Shown: positions 30,513 to 41,474 of the stretch, piece after piece
How the letters are laid out: each line of letters begins with the position of its first letter
Numbering within the stretch: position 1 is the first letter of the stretch
Origin: Polycladomyces abyssicola
GTDB lineage: Bacteria > Bacillota > Bacilli > Thermoactinomycetales > JIR-001
Assembly (NCBI RefSeq): GCF_018326425.1
Contig: NZ_AP024601.1
Location: forward strand, 3,026,001 to 3,090,000
Reading direction: 5' to 3'
Length of the DNA stretch: 64,000 bases
The notes under the pieces: generated by a model
The model's input: the letters and a program-made list of their open reading frames with translations, nothing else
The model's database searches: none
What the model was told of the DNA's origin: nothing
Position numbers and translations under genes: made by a program

Positions 30513-31229
30513 TCACTGTTCGGCATCCCATAATCCGGAGAAAAAATCCTTCAGCGAGTCCCACAGGAAGGAACGCACCTGTACCGGTTTTTCTTCGGGT
30601 TCGGAGGATTCCTGTGCAGGAGCGGCCAACGCTTCATTCGCTCCCATCGCGGAGAGCCGCCGCTCCTTGGTTTGAGGAACGGCATCCCCATTGCTCATAT
30701 CGACGAAACACAACGGCGGAAACAGGACACACCACCAATTATCTCCCTGACCCTTTCCGATGGTGATGCGCAGCGCTTCATATTGACCGGCGGGATATAC
30801 CTCATCACCGTACAGTTTGGTCGGAAACGGAACCAGACCGAAATCGACTTTCACCGGGTAGGTATACCCGTGTTGACGAACCGTTCGTTCCGCGATCGAC
30901 TGAAACAGCGGCAAGCGTGAACGAATGGCCTGACGCGCCTCCACCATATTTCGCGGCCGCTTTGCCCATGTTTCGATCTCGGCGATCACAGCATCGCGCA
31001 CTTGCCGCTTCAGCCACTGATCTTGTGCACTGTTGCTGTTGGCCAAAATGCGCAATCGAATCGCTTGTTTGGGGATTTCCGGTTTCTTCTCCCCTTCCAG
31101 TGAAGGTGTCGACTGAGCCGCGACACTCATCACCGCACCATCAGATACCTTGTCTCCCATCCACAACCAACCCCATGTGCAGAAGACCATGATCGCCAAT
31201 ATCCATCCATAAGTCCGCAAAAAAGGCAT
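30513..31229 (-). CDS. spoIIR: Stage II sporulation protein R
   Basis: Forespore-made secreted signal that triggers SpoIIGA processing of pro-sigma-E in the mother cell (238 residues). Signal anchor at residues 5-25, then the family core IRLRILANSNSAQDQ-LKRQVRDAV and the C-terminal WWCVLFPPLCFVD. ATG at 31229 has GGAGGAGG upstream; a longer start at 31298 overlaps prmC and has no site. In B. subtilis it is under sigma-F; I did not find a clear promoter. The C-terminal acidic tail is longer than in B. subtilis. Confidence 0.95.
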   Translation of the reverse strand: MPFLRTYGWILAIMVFCTWGWLWMGDKVSDGAVMSVAAQSTPSLEGEKKPEIPKQAIRLRILANSNSAQDQWLKRQVRDAVIAEIETWAKRPRNMVEARQAIRSRLPLFQSIAERTVRQHGYTYPVKVDFGLVPFPTKLYGDEVYPAGQYEALRITIGKGQGDNWWCVLFPPLCFVDMSNGDAVPQTKERRLSAMGANEALAAPAQESSEPEEKPVQVRSFLWDSLKDFFSGLWDAEQ

Positions 31230-31284
31230 GACTGCCGACCTCCTCCTCATTCTCACCCACCAGTATGGACAGGCTGAGGGGGAT

Positions 31285-32178
31285 TTAATCGCCGTCATGC
31301 CGGATTTTTTTGATGTTCGAGCAGACTACCCGCGGAATCCCCGCCAGGTCGTTCGTCACATCCACCCGCACATCCATTGGTAATTGTTGAAGCATCGCGG
31401 CAACCGCGTCACTTTGGCCCGCTCCCACTTCCAATGCAACCAAAGCCGGTTCATCCAACACAGCCGGCAACTGCCTGACGATGCGTCGATAAATCTCCAA
31501 CCCGTCGACACCGCCGTCCAAAGCTAAAACCGGTTCAAAATCACGCACCCGTTTTTCCAGTGTAGGGATCACATCGCGCGGGATATACGGGGGATTGGAA
31601 ATGACCACCTGGGCACGCTTACCCGATGTGGACAACGGTTCCAGCAAATCCCCCTGCCGCCACACAATCCGATTTCTGACCCCGTGGATTTCCGCATTGG
31701 TTTGTGCGGTTGCGAGGGCTTCGGGGGAGAGATCAATGGCCCACACTTCCCAATGCGGACGCTCGCACGCCAATGTGACTGCGATGGCGCCACTACCCGT
31801 TCCGATATCGACCACACGAATGGGCTGGCGCCCAAAAATTTGATCCGCTTCCGCCAATACCCGTTCCACCAGTACTTCCGTCTCCGGGCGGGGAATTAAC
31901 ACCGAAGGGTCGACGCGAAACGAGCGACCAAAAAACGACTGCTCACCGATCAGATACTGCAGCGGTTCCCCTGACGCAGCGCGCATCACCCACGTTTGGA
32001 AACGATCAGCCGCTTCCTTCGGCATGGGTTCATCCATTCGGGTGAAAAAACGGGTACGATCCCAACCCAATGCGCTCCGCAGCAGCAATTCGGATTCGAA
32101 CCACGCTGATTCGCCCCGTTCTCCCAATCGTTCCGCTGCCCATCGGTAAGCCTCTTTCACGCTTGAAAAAGTCAACAT
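31285..32178 (-). CDS. prmC: Peptide chain release factor N5-glutamine methyltransferase
   Basis: Methylates the Gln of the GGQ motif in release factors, here encoded by the adjacent prfA (297 residues). N-terminal helical domain, SAM-binding VDIGTGSGAIAVTLA near residue 110 and the catalytic NPPYIPRDVI near residue 185. ATG at 32178 preceded by AGGTGG; the frame extends upstream to 32241 without similarity. Classical prfA-prmC pairing. Confidence 0.96.
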   Translation of the reverse strand: MLTFSSVKEAYRWAAERLGERGESAWFESELLLRSALGWDRTRFFTRMDEPMPKEAADRFQTWVMRAASGEPLQYLIGEQSFFGRSFRVDPSVLIPRPETEVLVERVLAEADQIFGRQPIRVVDIGTGSGAIAVTLACERPHWEVWAIDLSPEALATAQTNAEIHGVRNRIVWRQGDLLEPLSTSGKRAQVVISNPPYIPRDVIPTLEKRVRDFEPVLALDGGVDGLEIYRRIVRQLPAVLDEPALVALEVGAGQSDAVAAMLQQLPMDVRVDVTNDLAGIPRVVCSNIKKIRHDGD

Positions 32179-32252
32179 CGAGGTTCCACCTGCTTTTCCA
32201 AAACGTCGGCCTTTTCCCGGCGATCGGCTCGGTCGTAGCATCTACAGAGATC

Positions 32253-33320
32253 TTATTCCGCCTTTTTCAACAGCTCCGCCTGTTCATGCAGTGTCAACGC
32301 ATCGATGATCTCGTCCAACTCGCCGTCCAGCACCTGATCCAATTTGTGCAGTGTCAGACCGATCCGATGGTCAGTCACACGACTCTGCGGGAAATTGTAC
32401 GTCCGGATCCGTTCGCTCCGATCGCCCGTACCCACTTGGCTCTTCCGGGCATCCGCCAGTTTGGCATGCTCCTCTTGCTGCATTTTGTCCAGCAAACGGG
32501 CCCGCAACACGCGCATCGCCTTTTCCCGGTTTTTGATCTGAGACTTCTCGTCTTGACACGAGACGACAATACCGGTCGGCAAATGGGTGATACGCACCGC
32601 CGATTTGGTCGTGTTCACACTTTGTCCGCCCGGCCCACTGGAGCAGAAGGTGTCGATGCGGATATCTTTTTCGTGAATTTCCACTTCCACTTCTTCCGCC
32701 TCGGGCAATACCGCCACTGTCGCTGTCGACGTGTGGATGCGACCGCCCGACTCCGTCTCCGGTACCCGCTGAACCCGATGCGCACCGCTTTCATACTTAA
32801 GCCGGCTGTATGCACCATGTCCCTGGACGGAAAAGATGACCTCCTTAAACCCGCCCAATCCGGTAGGGTTCGCATCCAGCACTTCGGTCTTCCACCCTTG
32901 GCGTTCGGCGTACCGGGTGTACATCCGAAACAGATCGGCTGCAAACAAGGCCGCCTCCTCGCCACCGGCCGCTCCGCGGATTTCGACGATCACGTTTTTC
33001 TCATCGTTGGGGTCCTTGGGCAACAGCAGGATGCGCAAGCGCTCTTCCAGCTGTTCCTTGCGGTCGCTGAGTTCGTCAATTTCCGCCTTGACCAATTCGT
33101 ACATCTCGTCGTCCAATTTTTCCTGCAACATGGCCCGGGCATCGCTCAGTTGTTCGGTCACCCGCTTGTATTCGTTATAAGCTTGATATTTTTCTTCCAA
33201 GTCGGCTTGCTCCTTGGAGTATTTGCGCAACAACTCAGGATTATTGATCACCCGGGGATCGCAGAGCAATTGGCTCAGCTCTTCGTAACGCTCCCGGATG
33301 GATTCCAATCGGTCCAACAC
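32253..33320 (-). CDS. prfA: Peptide chain release factor 1
   Basis: Recognises UAA and UAG and triggers peptidyl-tRNA hydrolysis (355 residues). The catalytic GGQ is at residues 231-233 in [16 protein letters not shown]; the codon-recognition tripeptide of RF1 (P-x-T region, here [14 protein letters not shown]) precedes it. GTG start with GGGAG upstream. Confidence 0.98.
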   Translation of the reverse strand: MLDRLESIRERYEELSQLLCDPRVINNPELLRKYSKEQADLEEKYQAYNEYKRVTEQLSDARAMLQEKLDDEMYELVKAEIDELSDRKEQLEERLRILLLPKDPNDEKNVIVEIRGAAGGEEAALFAADLFRMYTRYAERQGWKTEVLDANPTGLGGFKEVIFSVQGHGAYSRLKYESGAHRVQRVPETESGGRIHTSTATVAVLPEAEEVEVEIHEKDIRIDTFCSSGPGGQSVNTTKSAVRITHLPTGIVVSCQDEKSQIKNREKAMRVLRARLLDKMQQEEHAKLADARKSQVGTGDRSERIRTYNFPQSRVTDHRIGLTLHKLDQVLDGELDEIIDALTLHEQAELLKKAE

Positions 33321-33518
33321 GGTGCTTCACTCCCAATCCGAAAGGAAATGCCGAGATCACATCCCGCATCACTTTATAATACCATACTGCTTTATCCAAC
33401 GGAATGGATTAAATGATGCCGGATACCGAATCGCTCTTTTCTGTATCGCATAAACGTTTGTTGGTAAAATAAAATGGAAACTGATGAATAGCACCTCATG
33501 CAAAGAAAGGGTGAAACA

Positions 33519-34562
33519 GTGGAAATCGTCGTTCTCTTGCTGCTATTCCTTCCCCTTTTCATCATCATGTGGTTTGCCAACCGGGCAGACCGGTTCCGTT
33601 TGTCCGATACGAACGACACAGGAACGGTGTGGGCCGTTTTCTGTTATCTGTCGCTTGTGATGCTGCATTTGCTGGTTTTGGGGATGGTGAGCCTGCTGAG
33701 CTTATTGACCTCCCTCGCCGCTTCCACTCCGATTCCTGCCGGCATGCCGGGCCCCCAAATCGATGCAGCCATGTTGGAAGGGTTGAACCAAGCAAAAGTG
33801 GTTGTGATGGTGACGACACTGGCCGGTCTTATCGTATTGCTGCCGTTCGTCCGCCGTCTGATTGCCCTCCTCATTCCCATCGATTCGTCCAGTCGGGTTC
33901 ATGCGGCGGCCTTGTCGTTGTCGGCACTGATTTTCGCCTATTTAATGGCAACGGTGGCAATCGGTCTGGACAACATTGCCAAGTGGAATGAAGCAGCGCC
34001 CCGCTCAACCGCCGGTACCGTCTCTTCCATCTGGGCACAGGATATCCTGTTGACCTTGCTCGCTTTGGTCGGTGTTGGCTGGCTGGCACGTCGCCGATTT
34101 GGTGATGCTTTGCAACGTCTCGGCATTGTCAAGCCCAGTTTTCGCCAATTGGGATTGGGAGTGGGTATTGGATTGGCGATGGTGGTCGTCGCCCAAGTCG
34201 TGGAACAATTACTGTATGCAGCCGGCATCCCTCTCGATCCGCACGTGGAAAAAGTAACCGAGCAAGTGATCGGCCCGTTATTCTCTTCTGTTCCAGGCAT
34301 CCTTACTCTGGGTATGGCTGCCGCATTGGGGGAAGAAAGCCTCTTCCGCGGCGCCTTGCAACCACGATTCGGGATTTTTTTCACTTCCGTTCTGTTCTCG
34401 TTTATCCACAGTAATTATGGTCTGTCCATCTCTACGCTGATCGTGTTCCTTCTCGGTCTGGTGTTGGGTTGGATTCGCCGTCGGCACAACACCGTCACGT
34501 CGATGGCTGTACATGCGACGTACAATATCACGCTGGGTGTATTGACACAATTTATGCGTTGA
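33519..34562 (+). CDS. CPBP family intramembrane metalloprotease
   Basis: Polytopic membrane protein (347 residues, about ten helices) with a C-terminal CPBP/Abi domain (related to Rce1). Motifs: EESLFRGALQPRFG (Glu-Glu and Arg), FSFIHSNYG (His) and the third motif with HNTVTSMAVHATYN (His and Asn). These are the expected metal and catalytic residues. GTG start at 33519 five bases after AAAGGGTG; an ATG at 33498 lacks a site. It breaks the prfA-tdk synteny seen in B. subtilis. Possible roles are self-immunity or membrane protein processing; substrate unknown. Confidence 0.88.
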   Translation: MEIVVLLLLFLPLFIIMWFANRADRFRLSDTNDTGTVWAVFCYLSLVMLHLLVLGMVSLLSLLTSLAASTPIPAGMPGPQIDAAMLEGLNQAKVVVMVTTLAGLIVLLPFVRRLIALLIPIDSSSRVHAAALSLSALIFAYLMATVAIGLDNIAKWNEAAPRSTAGTVSSIWAQDILLTLLALVGVGWLARRRFGDALQRLGIVKPSFRQLGLGVGIGLAMVVVAQVVEQLLYAAGIPLDPHVEKVTEQVIGPLFSSVPGILTLGMAAALGEESLFRGALQPRFGIFFTSVLFSFIHSNYGLSISTLIVFLLGLVLGWIRRRHNTVTSMAVHATYNITLGVLTQFMR

Positions 34563-34567
34563 ACAAC

Positions 34568-34591
34568 AAAGGACCGGTGATCCGGTCCTTT
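34568..34591 (+). terminator. Terminator-like hairpin after the CPBP gene
   Basis: Stem AAAGGACCGG/CCGGTCCTTT with a four-base loop, six bases past the stop. The arms supply short A and T ends, so it may act in both directions on convergent transcripts. Confidence 0.6.
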
Positions 34592-34689
34592 GAGAGTGTC
34601 GACCAAGTTCCACGAACAGGCGTCCCCCGCCTCAGATCCAATCCATACATCCAGAGCTTGTCTGATCTGTTTAGCGGGCATGCGAACAT

Positions 34690-35166
34690 TTACTGCCGAA
34701 ACGGATTGAGCCACTCCAACCAGCCGCTTCGCCAACGCACGTGGATGTGATAACGAGGCATGGCCACTGTCAAGCGGCGGTAGACCTCTTGTTTGACAGC
34801 CGTCTTCTCGGCTGCGGTTAAGCCGGGCTCGGGCACGATGGAGACGTGTGCGTTACCACCCAATACTTCCACCCTGGCATCACGGACTCCCCTCACCTGC
34901 TTGGCCATCCGTGCTATGCGATGCATATCGCCCGTTACTGTATGCGTATACCAGTCACCTACTCGCAGATTGGGATTGGCGTTGGTGATGTTCATATAAC
35001 CGTCGTCCCGGTTGAAGCGATGAGACTCGTTTCGGTCCGTGGCCCGCTCGTAACGAACATGCCCCGCCCCGTTCTTCGCCGTGCCTTCGCGATTGGCGGG
35101 CCCACACGAAGTACATACCAAACTGAGTGCGACCAAAGCCCCGATCCACCATCCCATCCGTCGCAT
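34690..35166 (-). CDS. YhcN/YlaJ family sporulation lipoprotein
   Basis: A 158-residue predicted lipoprotein: lipobox-like LVCTSCGP at residues 17-24 with Cys21, then a domain with MHRIARMAKQVRGVRDARVEVLGGNAHVSI that matches the YhcN/YlaJ family of spore membrane proteins. ATG with GGAGGTGG upstream. In B. subtilis such genes are transcribed in the forespore and affect germination; here this is inference. It stands alone between the CPBP gene and tdk. Confidence 0.85.
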   Translation of the reverse strand: MRRMGWWIGALVALSLVCTSCGPANREGTAKNGAGHVRYERATDRNESHRFNRDDGYMNITNANPNLRVGDWYTHTVTGDMHRIARMAKQVRGVRDARVEVLGGNAHVSIVPEPGLTAAEKTAVKQEVYRRLTVAMPRYHIHVRWRSGWLEWLNPFRQ

Positions 35167-35224
35167 TCAAACCCACCTCCTGGAGGTAGTTTGTGCAATG
35201 CGACGGAAAATTAGTGGCCTGCTC

Positions 35225-35830
35225 TCAGGAATGTGTCACCGTGCGTTCTGCTTCCACCACTTCGTGACAATGGCGACAGCGCGCCTCATACTGCTCCTCG
35301 GCGCCGACTTGAATGACCGGCTCTTCCGAAGAAGCGGGCTTTCCGTTGACCAAACGCTGGGTCCGCCCCGCCGGCCCGCCGCACTTGACACAGATCGCAT
35401 GCAATTTGGTCACATACTCAGCCAAGGCCAACAAGGTAGGAGTGGGGCCAAACGGCCGTCCGCGGAAATCTTGGTCCAATCCGGCGCAAATCACACGCAC
35501 CCCGCGATCGGCCAACTGCTGGCAGACATCCACAATTTCATCATCGAAAAATTGTACTTCATCGATGGCCACCACATTAACCTCATCCGTCACTTGTTCC
35601 ATAATTGCCTTGGCGCTCCGGACCGGAACCGCCGCAGTATGTACGCCGTTGTGCGAAGTGACCGCCTCCGGGTGATAACGATCATCGATCGCCGGTTTAA
35701 ACACGGCCACTTTTTGTTTGGCAATGCGTGCTCTTCGCACGCGTCGGATCAATTCCTCACTCTTGCCCGAGAACATGCCCCCACAGATGACTTCGATCCA
35801 CCCTTCCCGGTGCCGAACATGGTGTTCCAT
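35225..35830 (-). CDS. tdk: Thymidine kinase
   Basis: Type II thymidine kinase (201 residues) of pyrimidine salvage. P-loop GGMFSGKS at residues 17-24, DEVQFF with the Mg-binding Asp, and a zinc ribbon with CVKCGG and CRHC motifs. Lies upstream... of the lipoprotein gene in reading direction and after rpmE, as in B. subtilis tdk-rpmE-rho. Confidence 0.97.
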   Translation of the reverse strand: MEHHVRHREGWIEVICGGMFSGKSEELIRRVRRARIAKQKVAVFKPAIDDRYHPEAVTSHNGVHTAAVPVRSAKAIMEQVTDEVNVVAIDEVQFFDDEIVDVCQQLADRGVRVICAGLDQDFRGRPFGPTPTLLALAEYVTKLHAICVKCGGPAGRTQRLVNGKPASSEEPVIQVGAEEQYEARCRHCHEVVEAERTVTHS

Positions 35831-35989
35831 CCAGTCTTCTCCTCCAGGTCTGGTTTGAAGTCGCGAAGACTATTGTATCACAGTCCGCTCGTCACTTTGG
35901 GCGTCCGCAACGCAAAAATCCCTGACAACTCCTGCCACCTGATTAACCACCCAATGTATTCCCGATCAGGGTATCTGTTTCCTTCACGC

Positions 35990-36027
35990 GAAAAAGAAAA
36001 CAGGCAAGCTGAGACGCTTGCCTGTTT
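35990..36027 (-). terminator. Terminator after rpmE
   Basis: Twelve-bp stem AAACAGGCAAGC/GCTTGCCTGTTT with a six-base loop followed by TCTTTTTC on the minus strand, 14 bp past the stop. Confidence 0.92.
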
Positions 36028-36040
36028 CGAACCGTACGGA

Positions 36041-36241
36041 TCAGTTGAGGTTGTATTTCTTTTTGAAGCGGTCCACACGTCCGCCCGTGTTGACCATTTT
36101 TTGTTTCCCCGTGAAGAAAGGATGACATTCCGAGCAAATGTCCACACGGAGGTTTTCCTTGGTCGAACCCGTTTCAAAGGTATTTCCACACGAACAGGTA
36201 ACAGTCGTCAATTTATATTCGGGATGAATCGCCATTTTCAT
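36041..36241 (-). CDS. rpmE: 50S ribosomal protein L31 (zinc-binding form)
   Basis: Large-subunit ribosomal protein (66 residues). The four Cys ligands are present in CSCGNTF and CSECHPFF, so this is the zinc (C+) form; bacteria often replace it by a Cys-less paralogue under zinc starvation. The typical IHPEYK start and FTGKQK centre are visible. AGAGGTGA precedes the ATG. Confidence 0.98.
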   Translation of the reverse strand: MKMAIHPEYKLTTVTCSCGNTFETGSTKENLRVDICSECHPFFTGKQKMVNTGGRVDRFKKKYNLN

Positions 36242-36308
36242 TTACTCTCACCTCTTTTCCAGCCGGCTGTTCACATGGCGAATCGGCTTCCGCACATAAA
36301 CACGAGCT

Positions 36309-36337
36309 ATTATAGCACGATCACCCTATGCTTGCAA
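36309..36337 (-). promoter_or_regulatory. Sigma-A promoter of rpmE
   Basis: TTGCAA, 17-bp spacer and TATAAT with extended TGC immediately upstream, giving a leader of about 60 nt. Confidence 0.75.
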
Positions 36338-36443
36338 CCGGCAAGAGGTGCCATCCAACGGTTGCGGAATCCCTAATAGCCCACCGAGGAGATATCCTGA
36401 TTGAACACAATAGAGAAAGAAATATATCGATAATTCCTTTGCT

Positions 36444-37433
36444 TTATGGAAGAACACTTAATGGATCGATCGGCTTGTCGCCTCGACGCACTTCAAAATG
36501 AAGATGAACGCCTGTAGCGTGACCGGTTTGTCCCATATATCCCAAGGGAGAACCGGTTTCCAAAAATTGACCTTTTGCAACCGTAATCCGACTCAGGTGC
36601 GCATAATACGTCACCCAACCGTTCCCATGATCGATCGTCACCAGATTGCCGTACCCGTTCGCATAGCCCGCTCGTGTCACGATCCCACCCCACGCCGAGT
36701 GGATGACACAACGTTCACGCTGTTCATTCCAAATATCGATGCCGGTGTGCATCCGTCCGTTCCGCCAACCGAAACGGCTGGTGATTTGGCCGACGACAGG
36801 CCAACGAAACGAGATGACTCCCTGTGCCGCTATCGAACGTTTGGCCAACTGCACGCCTGATTTCGACTTGACCGGCACTCTCACCGATGTTCGCTCGACA
36901 GGAGGTGACGGCACCTTCAATTGGATGGGCATGGCGAGCACCTGACCCACATACACTTCTACCGACAGGTCGACATGGGGATTCAATTTCGCGATCACGT
37001 CCGGGGTGGTTTTGAATTGTTCGGCCAACTTCTTTAACGTTTGTCCTTCCTGTACGCGTATCCACTTTTTGGACAGCGGCAGTTTCAGCTTCTGCCCCAC
37101 ATTTAATCGATTGGCGTCCGGAAGTCGATTGAAAAGTGCAACGCGCTCAAACGGTAAGCCGTATTGTTTGCTGATGTTGTAAAGCGTATCCCTGTCTTTC
37201 ACTTCATATAAAAGCGGCTGCAGTTCCTCTTGGGCGGCAAGATTCCCCTGCGCAATCGTTACAATGGGACTCAAATACTGAAACAGCGCCTGCTGTGCCA
37301 CATGTTCCTTGGCCCATTGCGGCGTTTTAGGCTGAAGATCCATCGCCGCGTGGGCGGTTTGCGTATCACCCATCATCCATCCGGCTGTTGCGATTGACAA
37401 GGAGGAAGCCAACCATGCGGTTTTACCCTGCAT
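36444..37433 (-). CDS. LysM and M23 metallopeptidase domain protein
   Basis: Predicted secreted cell wall hydrolase (329 residues). Signal peptide at residues 1-29 ending TAHA; two LysM modules at about 76-120 (VKDRDTLYNISKQYG) and 124-170 (VQEGQTLKKLAEQF); C-terminal M23 endopeptidase with metal ligands in MHTGID and HLHFEV and the intermediate YAHLS. ATG at 37433 lies five bases after GAGGTG; an ATG 14 codons earlier has no site. Its insertion between rho and rpmE is not seen in B. subtilis. A role in growth or sporulation wall remodelling is likely but unproven. Confidence 0.9.
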   Translation of the reverse strand: MQGKTAWLASSLSIATAGWMMGDTQTAHAAMDLQPKTPQWAKEHVAQQALFQYLSPIVTIAQGNLAAQEELQPLLYEVKDRDTLYNISKQYGLPFERVALFNRLPDANRLNVGQKLKLPLSKKWIRVQEGQTLKKLAEQFKTTPDVIAKLNPHVDLSVEVYVGQVLAMPIQLKVPSPPVERTSVRVPVKSKSGVQLAKRSIAAQGVISFRWPVVGQITSRFGWRNGRMHTGIDIWNEQRERCVIHSAWGGIVTRAGYANGYGNLVTIDHGNGWVTYYAHLSRITVAKGQFLETGSPLGYMGQTGHATGVHLHFEVRRGDKPIDPLSVLP

Positions 37434-37528
37434 CACATCACCTCGCACTTTGTGGATCGGGAAATTCCATCCCAAACCATGTTTATGCGAGGAGATGCGA
37501 TTCTATAACAGATATGGTTCGTCCAGTC

Positions 37529-38806
37529 TCAGGAAGCTGTTGTGGAACGACGCGGACGCGGTTCCAGCGTGGCCAAAAACTCTGCATTCGTCTTCGTGCT
37601 GGCCAATTTGCGGAGGAACGCCTCTATATATTCCGGCGTGTCCTGTATCGTTTTCCGCAGCATCCACAATTTCTCCAGTTCCGATTTGCTGAGTAACAAC
37701 TCTTCGCGACGCGTACCGGAACGACGGATATCGATCGCCGGGAAAATACGCCGCTCGGCCAATTTCCGATCCAGATGCAACTCCAGGTTTCCGGTTCCCT
37801 TGAACTCTTCATAGATCACATCGTCCATCCGCGATCCGGTATCGATCAATGCCGTCGCCAAAATGGTCAGGCTCCCGCCTTCTTCGATGTTGCGGGCGGC
37901 ACCGAAGAACCGCTTGGGCCGATGGAAAGCAGCAGGGTCGATCCCGCCGGACAATGTCCGTCCGCTCGGCGGAATCACCAAATTGTATGCCCGAGCCAGA
38001 CGTGTGATGCTGTCCAACAGAATAACCACGTCTTTTTTGTGCTCCACCAAACGTTGAGCCCGTTCCAAGACCAGTTCAGCCACTTTGATGTGGTTTTCCG
38101 GCAATTCATCAAAAGTGGAGCTCACCACTTCCCCTTTGACGGAACGCTGCATGTCCGTCACTTCCTCCGGACGCTCGTCGATCAACAGCACGAACAACTC
38201 AATATCCGGATAGTTGGTTGAAATGCTGTTGGCAATCTCTTTTAACAACATGGTTTTACCCGCCTTGGGCTGTGCCACGATCAATCCGCGCTGACCCAAT
38301 CCGACCGGGGCAATCAAATCCATGATGCGGGTAGAGAGCTTGTCCGGGCTTGTCTCCAAGAGGAGCCTGCGTTGGGGATACAGAGGAGTGAGTGCGGGGA
38401 AGTGCAACCGTTCTGCCGCCTGTTCCGGATCCATTCCATTGACGGCTTCCACGTGCAACAGACCGAAATACCGCTCATTTTCCTTTGGCGGCCTCACTTT
38501 CCCGGATACAAGATCCCCGGGTCGTAAATCAAACCGACGGATTTGCGAGGCGGAGATATAGATATCTTCGGAAGACGGCAGATAATTGATCGGCCGTAAA
38601 AAACCGTATCCCTCAGGAAGAATGTCCAACACGCCTTCCATAAACATCAGTCCGTCCCGCTCCGCCTGTGCTTTGAGAATCGCAAAAATCAGCTCTTTCT
38701 TTTTCATTTGGCTGTAATACGGGATCTGATACTCTTTCGCCAGTTTGTACAAGTCCGTCAATCGGCGATTTTCCAGATCGCTGAGCGACATATCCATCGC
38801 CATCAT
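37529..38806 (-). CDS. rho: Transcription termination factor Rho
   Basis: Hexameric RNA helicase (425 residues). N-terminal helical domain and cold-shock-like RNA-binding domain with [18 protein letters not shown], Walker [13 protein letters not shown] near residue 180, Walker [17 protein letters not shown] and the Q/R-loop region. Several ATG codons lie in the first six positions; GGTGA precedes the first. A 10-bp palindrome in the leader (38835-38869) may take part in attenuation, as rho leaders are autoregulated in several bacteria. Confidence 0.98.
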   Translation of the reverse strand: MMAMDMSLSDLENRRLTDLYKLAKEYQIPYYSQMKKKELIFAILKAQAERDGLMFMEGVLDILPEGYGFLRPINYLPSSEDIYISASQIRRFDLRPGDLVSGKVRPPKENERYFGLLHVEAVNGMDPEQAAERLHFPALTPLYPQRRLLLETSPDKLSTRIMDLIAPVGLGQRGLIVAQPKAGKTMLLKEIANSISTNYPDIELFVLLIDERPEEVTDMQRSVKGEVVSSTFDELPENHIKVAELVLERAQRLVEHKKDVVILLDSITRLARAYNLVIPPSGRTLSGGIDPAAFHRPKRFFGAARNIEEGGSLTILATALIDTGSRMDDVIYEEFKGTGNLELHLDRKLAERRIFPAIDIRRSGTRREELLLSKSELEKLWMLRKTIQDTPEYIEAFLRKLASTKTNAEFLATLEPRPRRSTTAS

Positions 38807-38834
38807 TCACCACGCTCTTGATATTTTGATATGC

Positions 38835-38869
38835 GTCCTCCATCCATCATAACCGGATAGATGGAGGAC
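38835..38869 (-). promoter_or_regulatory. Inverted repeat in the glpX-rho gap
   Basis: Perfect arms GTCCTCCATC / GATGGAGGAC with a 15-base loop, located 29 bp upstream of the rho start. No T tract on the minus strand. It could be a leader structure of rho. Confidence 0.45.
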
Positions 38870-38930
38870 TATTCTATCTTTCTATTGTGACGTACTCCTC
38901 TGACTAAATCCAGAGGGGATCTTCAATCGT

Positions 38931-39896
38931 TTATTCTACAACAAAGTTCGGCTTTTTCTCCAATCGGTGTTTGGCCTCGATGAACCGGACCGTACCCGTT
39001 TTGGCCCGCATGACCAACGAGTGGGTCGTCGCGGTGGTGCCTTTGTAGCGGACGCCGCGCAACAGTTCTCCGTCGGTGACACCCGTGGCGGCAAAAATTG
39101 CGTCGTCCCCCTTTACCATATCATCGAGCCGCAATACTTTGTTCGGATCTTCGATGCCCATCTTCTTGCACCGTTCCAATTGCTCCTCATTTTCCGGCAA
39201 CAACCGTCCCTGAATCTCGCCGCCCAGGCATTTCAGCGCGACTGCCGCCAATACGCCTTCAGGCGCCCCCCCTGAACCGAACAGGATATCCACACCGGTG
39301 TCGGGGAATGCCGTATTGATAGCCGCAGCCACATCTCCGTCGGAGATCAGCTTGATCCGTGCCCCCGCACGCCGTACCTCCTCGATCAGCTTGGCATGGC
39401 GCGGCCGGTCCAGGATCACGGCCACCAAATCTTCCATGTCTTTGCCCAATGCCTGAGCCACCGCTTTCAGGTTGTCCTCCACCGGCGCGTCGATGTCCAC
39501 TTTCCCCACTGCCGCCGGACCGACGGCGATTTTTTGCATGTACATGTCCGGGGCATGCAGCAAATCACCGCGATTGGCCACCGCTACGACGGACAACGCG
39601 TTCCACAAACCCTTGGCGACGATGTTGGTCCCTTCCAGAGGGTCGACGGCCACATCCACTTCCGGCAAGTAACCGAGACCCAATCGTTCCCCGATATACA
39701 ACATCGGCGCCTCGTCCATTTCGCCTTCACCGATCACGACCGTGCCACGCATCGGGATCGTGTCGAACACCTTTCGCATCGCAGACGTCGCCGCTTCATC
39801 CGCTTCATCCTTTTTCCCAAATCCCATCCAACGTCCACTGGCGATGGCCGCCGCTTCCGTCACGCGCACCAATTCCATCGTCAAACTGCGCTCCAT
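38931..39896 (-). CDS. glpX: Class II fructose-1,6-bisphosphatase (GlpX type)
   Basis: Gluconeogenic phosphatase (321 residues, the usual family length). Metal-site motifs [10 protein letters not shown] near residue 54 and [10 protein letters not shown] near residue 81, and the later [14 protein letters not shown] start at ATG 39896 with AGGGGG eight bases upstream; a start seven codons earlier is possible. Relationship to fbaA, tal and rpiB in this window gives a coherent set for sugar phosphate recycling. Confidence 0.96.
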   Translation of the reverse strand: MERSLTMELVRVTEAAAIASGRWMGFGKKDEADEAATSAMRKVFDTIPMRGTVVIGEGEMDEAPMLYIGERLGLGYLPEVDVAVDPLEGTNIVAKGLWNALSVVAVANRGDLLHAPDMYMQKIAVGPAAVGKVDIDAPVEDNLKAVAQALGKDMEDLVAVILDRPRHAKLIEEVRRAGARIKLISDGDVAAAINTAFPDTGVDILFGSGGAPEGVLAAVALKCLGGEIQGRLLPENEEQLERCKKMGIEDPNKVLRLDDMVKGDDAIFAATGVTDGELLRGVRYKGTTATTHSLVMRAKTGTVRFIEAKHRLEKKPNFVVE

Positions 39897-40145
39897 CCTG
39901 TCAACCCCCTGATCCATTCTTCATCCCGTGCTGCGGTGAATACGCTTTCCGCAACGGCGGATCACTCCGATACTGATTGATCCGTTCCTATGGGTGCCTT
40001 CATCGGTATAAGGTAGCACAATTCATTTTATATGTTACACTATTTTTGCGGAAGTGCGAAGAACAGGATGAAAAATGGACAGAAATTGGAGGCGTCAAGG
40101 GGTTTGACAAAGTATGGAGATGACAGCTTTTTACTATCTTGCTTC

Positions 40146-41393
40146 TTACGACCGCCAAATCTCCGCTCCCAACGATCTTAATTTCTCCTCCAGCCGCTCA
40201 TATCCTCTATCGATGTATCCCACTCCGGCAATTTCTGTTTCTCCTTCTGCCAACAGTCCAGCAATCACCAACGAAGCGCCTGCCCGCAGGTCGGTGGCAG
40301 TAACGGACGTGCCGTACAACGGTGTCGGACCTTCCACGATGGCCGTCGTTCCCGCGACACGGATCAGGGCACCCATCCGTGCCAATTCGGGCACTTGTTT
40401 GAAACGGGCAGAATAAATGTTTTCCGTCACCACACTGACCCCTTCGGCTTGAGTCAATAATGTGGTAAGAGGTTGTTGCAGGTCGGTGGGGAAACCGGGA
40501 TATGGTGCTGTTTTGACGTCAACAGCCCGGTAGCGGCTGCCGCCTTGTACCCAAACGGTTTCATCGTCCTCCCGCACTAGCACGCCCGTCTCCCGCAATT
40601 TGGCCGTAAGTGGCTCCAGATGTTTGGGGATCACCTGCTCGACGCTCACTTCGCCTCGCGTGGCAGCAGCGGCGATCAAATATGTACCCGCTTCGATTCG
40701 ATCAGGGATGATCGCGTGACGGCATCCTCTCAAACGTGACACACCGCGAATGCGGATCACGTCCGTTCCTGCTCCTTTAATCTGTGCTCCCATGGTGTTC
40801 AAAAAGGTAGCTATGTCCACGATTTCCGGCTCTTTGGCCGCATTTTCGATCACCGTAAGACCCCTTGCCCGGACAGCGGCCAACATAATATTGATCGTTG
40901 CCCCGACACTGACGACGTCCAAAAAGATACGGGCACCCGTCAACTCCGAGGCATGGACATGCAGAATTCCCCCCGACTGTCGCACGGTCGCTCCCAACGC
41001 CTTAAATCCCTTGATATGTTGATCAATGGGGCGCGGGCCGAGATCGCATCCGCCAGGCAGACCGATTGAAACTTCTCCGAATCGGCCGAGCAAAGCCCCG
41101 ATCAGATAGTAGGAAGCCCGCAACTTTTTTACCTTGTTGTCCGGTAACGGTACGGGTGACAACCGACTCGGATCGACGGACAAGCACCTTCCATCCTTCG
41201 TCACAATGGCACCGAGATCACGCAATATTTCGGCATATACATCTACATCGCGAATCTCGGGCAAATTCTCGATCTCGCAACCGGACTCCGCAAGTACCGT
41301 CGCCGGTATGACGGCCACCGCGCTGTTCTTCGCCCCGCCGATTTGCACGCGGCCGATCAGCGGACGTCCGCCTTTGATTTTCAAGGTTTTCAT
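40146..41393 (-). CDS. murZ: UDP-N-acetylglucosamine 1-carboxyvinyltransferase, second paralogue (MurAB/MurZ)
   Basis: Second MurA in this window (415 residues). Lys22-Asn23 in GGAKNS and catalytic Cys116 in [10 protein letters not shown] are conserved, so it should be active and fosfomycin-sensitive. The ATG at 41393 is preferred over one two codons earlier that abuts the AAAGGA site. Gene context (tal and fba upstream, glpX and rho downstream) identifies it as the murAB orthologue rather than a recent duplicate of the murA at 995-2296. Confidence 0.95.
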   Translation of the reverse strand: MKTLKIKGGRPLIGRVQIGGAKNSAVAVIPATVLAESGCEIENLPEIRDVDVYAEILRDLGAIVTKDGRCLSVDPSRLSPVPLPDNKVKKLRASYYLIGALLGRFGEVSIGLPGGCDLGPRPIDQHIKGFKALGATVRQSGGILHVHASELTGARIFLDVVSVGATINIMLAAVRARGLTVIENAAKEPEIVDIATFLNTMGAQIKGAGTDVIRIRGVSRLRGCRHAIIPDRIEAGTYLIAAAATRGEVSVEQVIPKHLEPLTAKLRETGVLVREDDETVWVQGGSRYRAVDVKTAPYPGFPTDLQQPLTTLLTQAEGVSVVTENIYSARFKQVPELARMGALIRVAGTTAIVEGPTPLYGTSVTATDLRAGASLVIAGLLAEGETEIAGVGYIDRGYERLEEKLRSLGAEIWRS

Positions 41394-41474
41394 CAGCATC
41401 CGTCCTTTTTAATCCGATCTACGGGGAGACCAGCCTCTCGCTCGTAACACCATGGGAAAAACTCCTCCGTCTTG

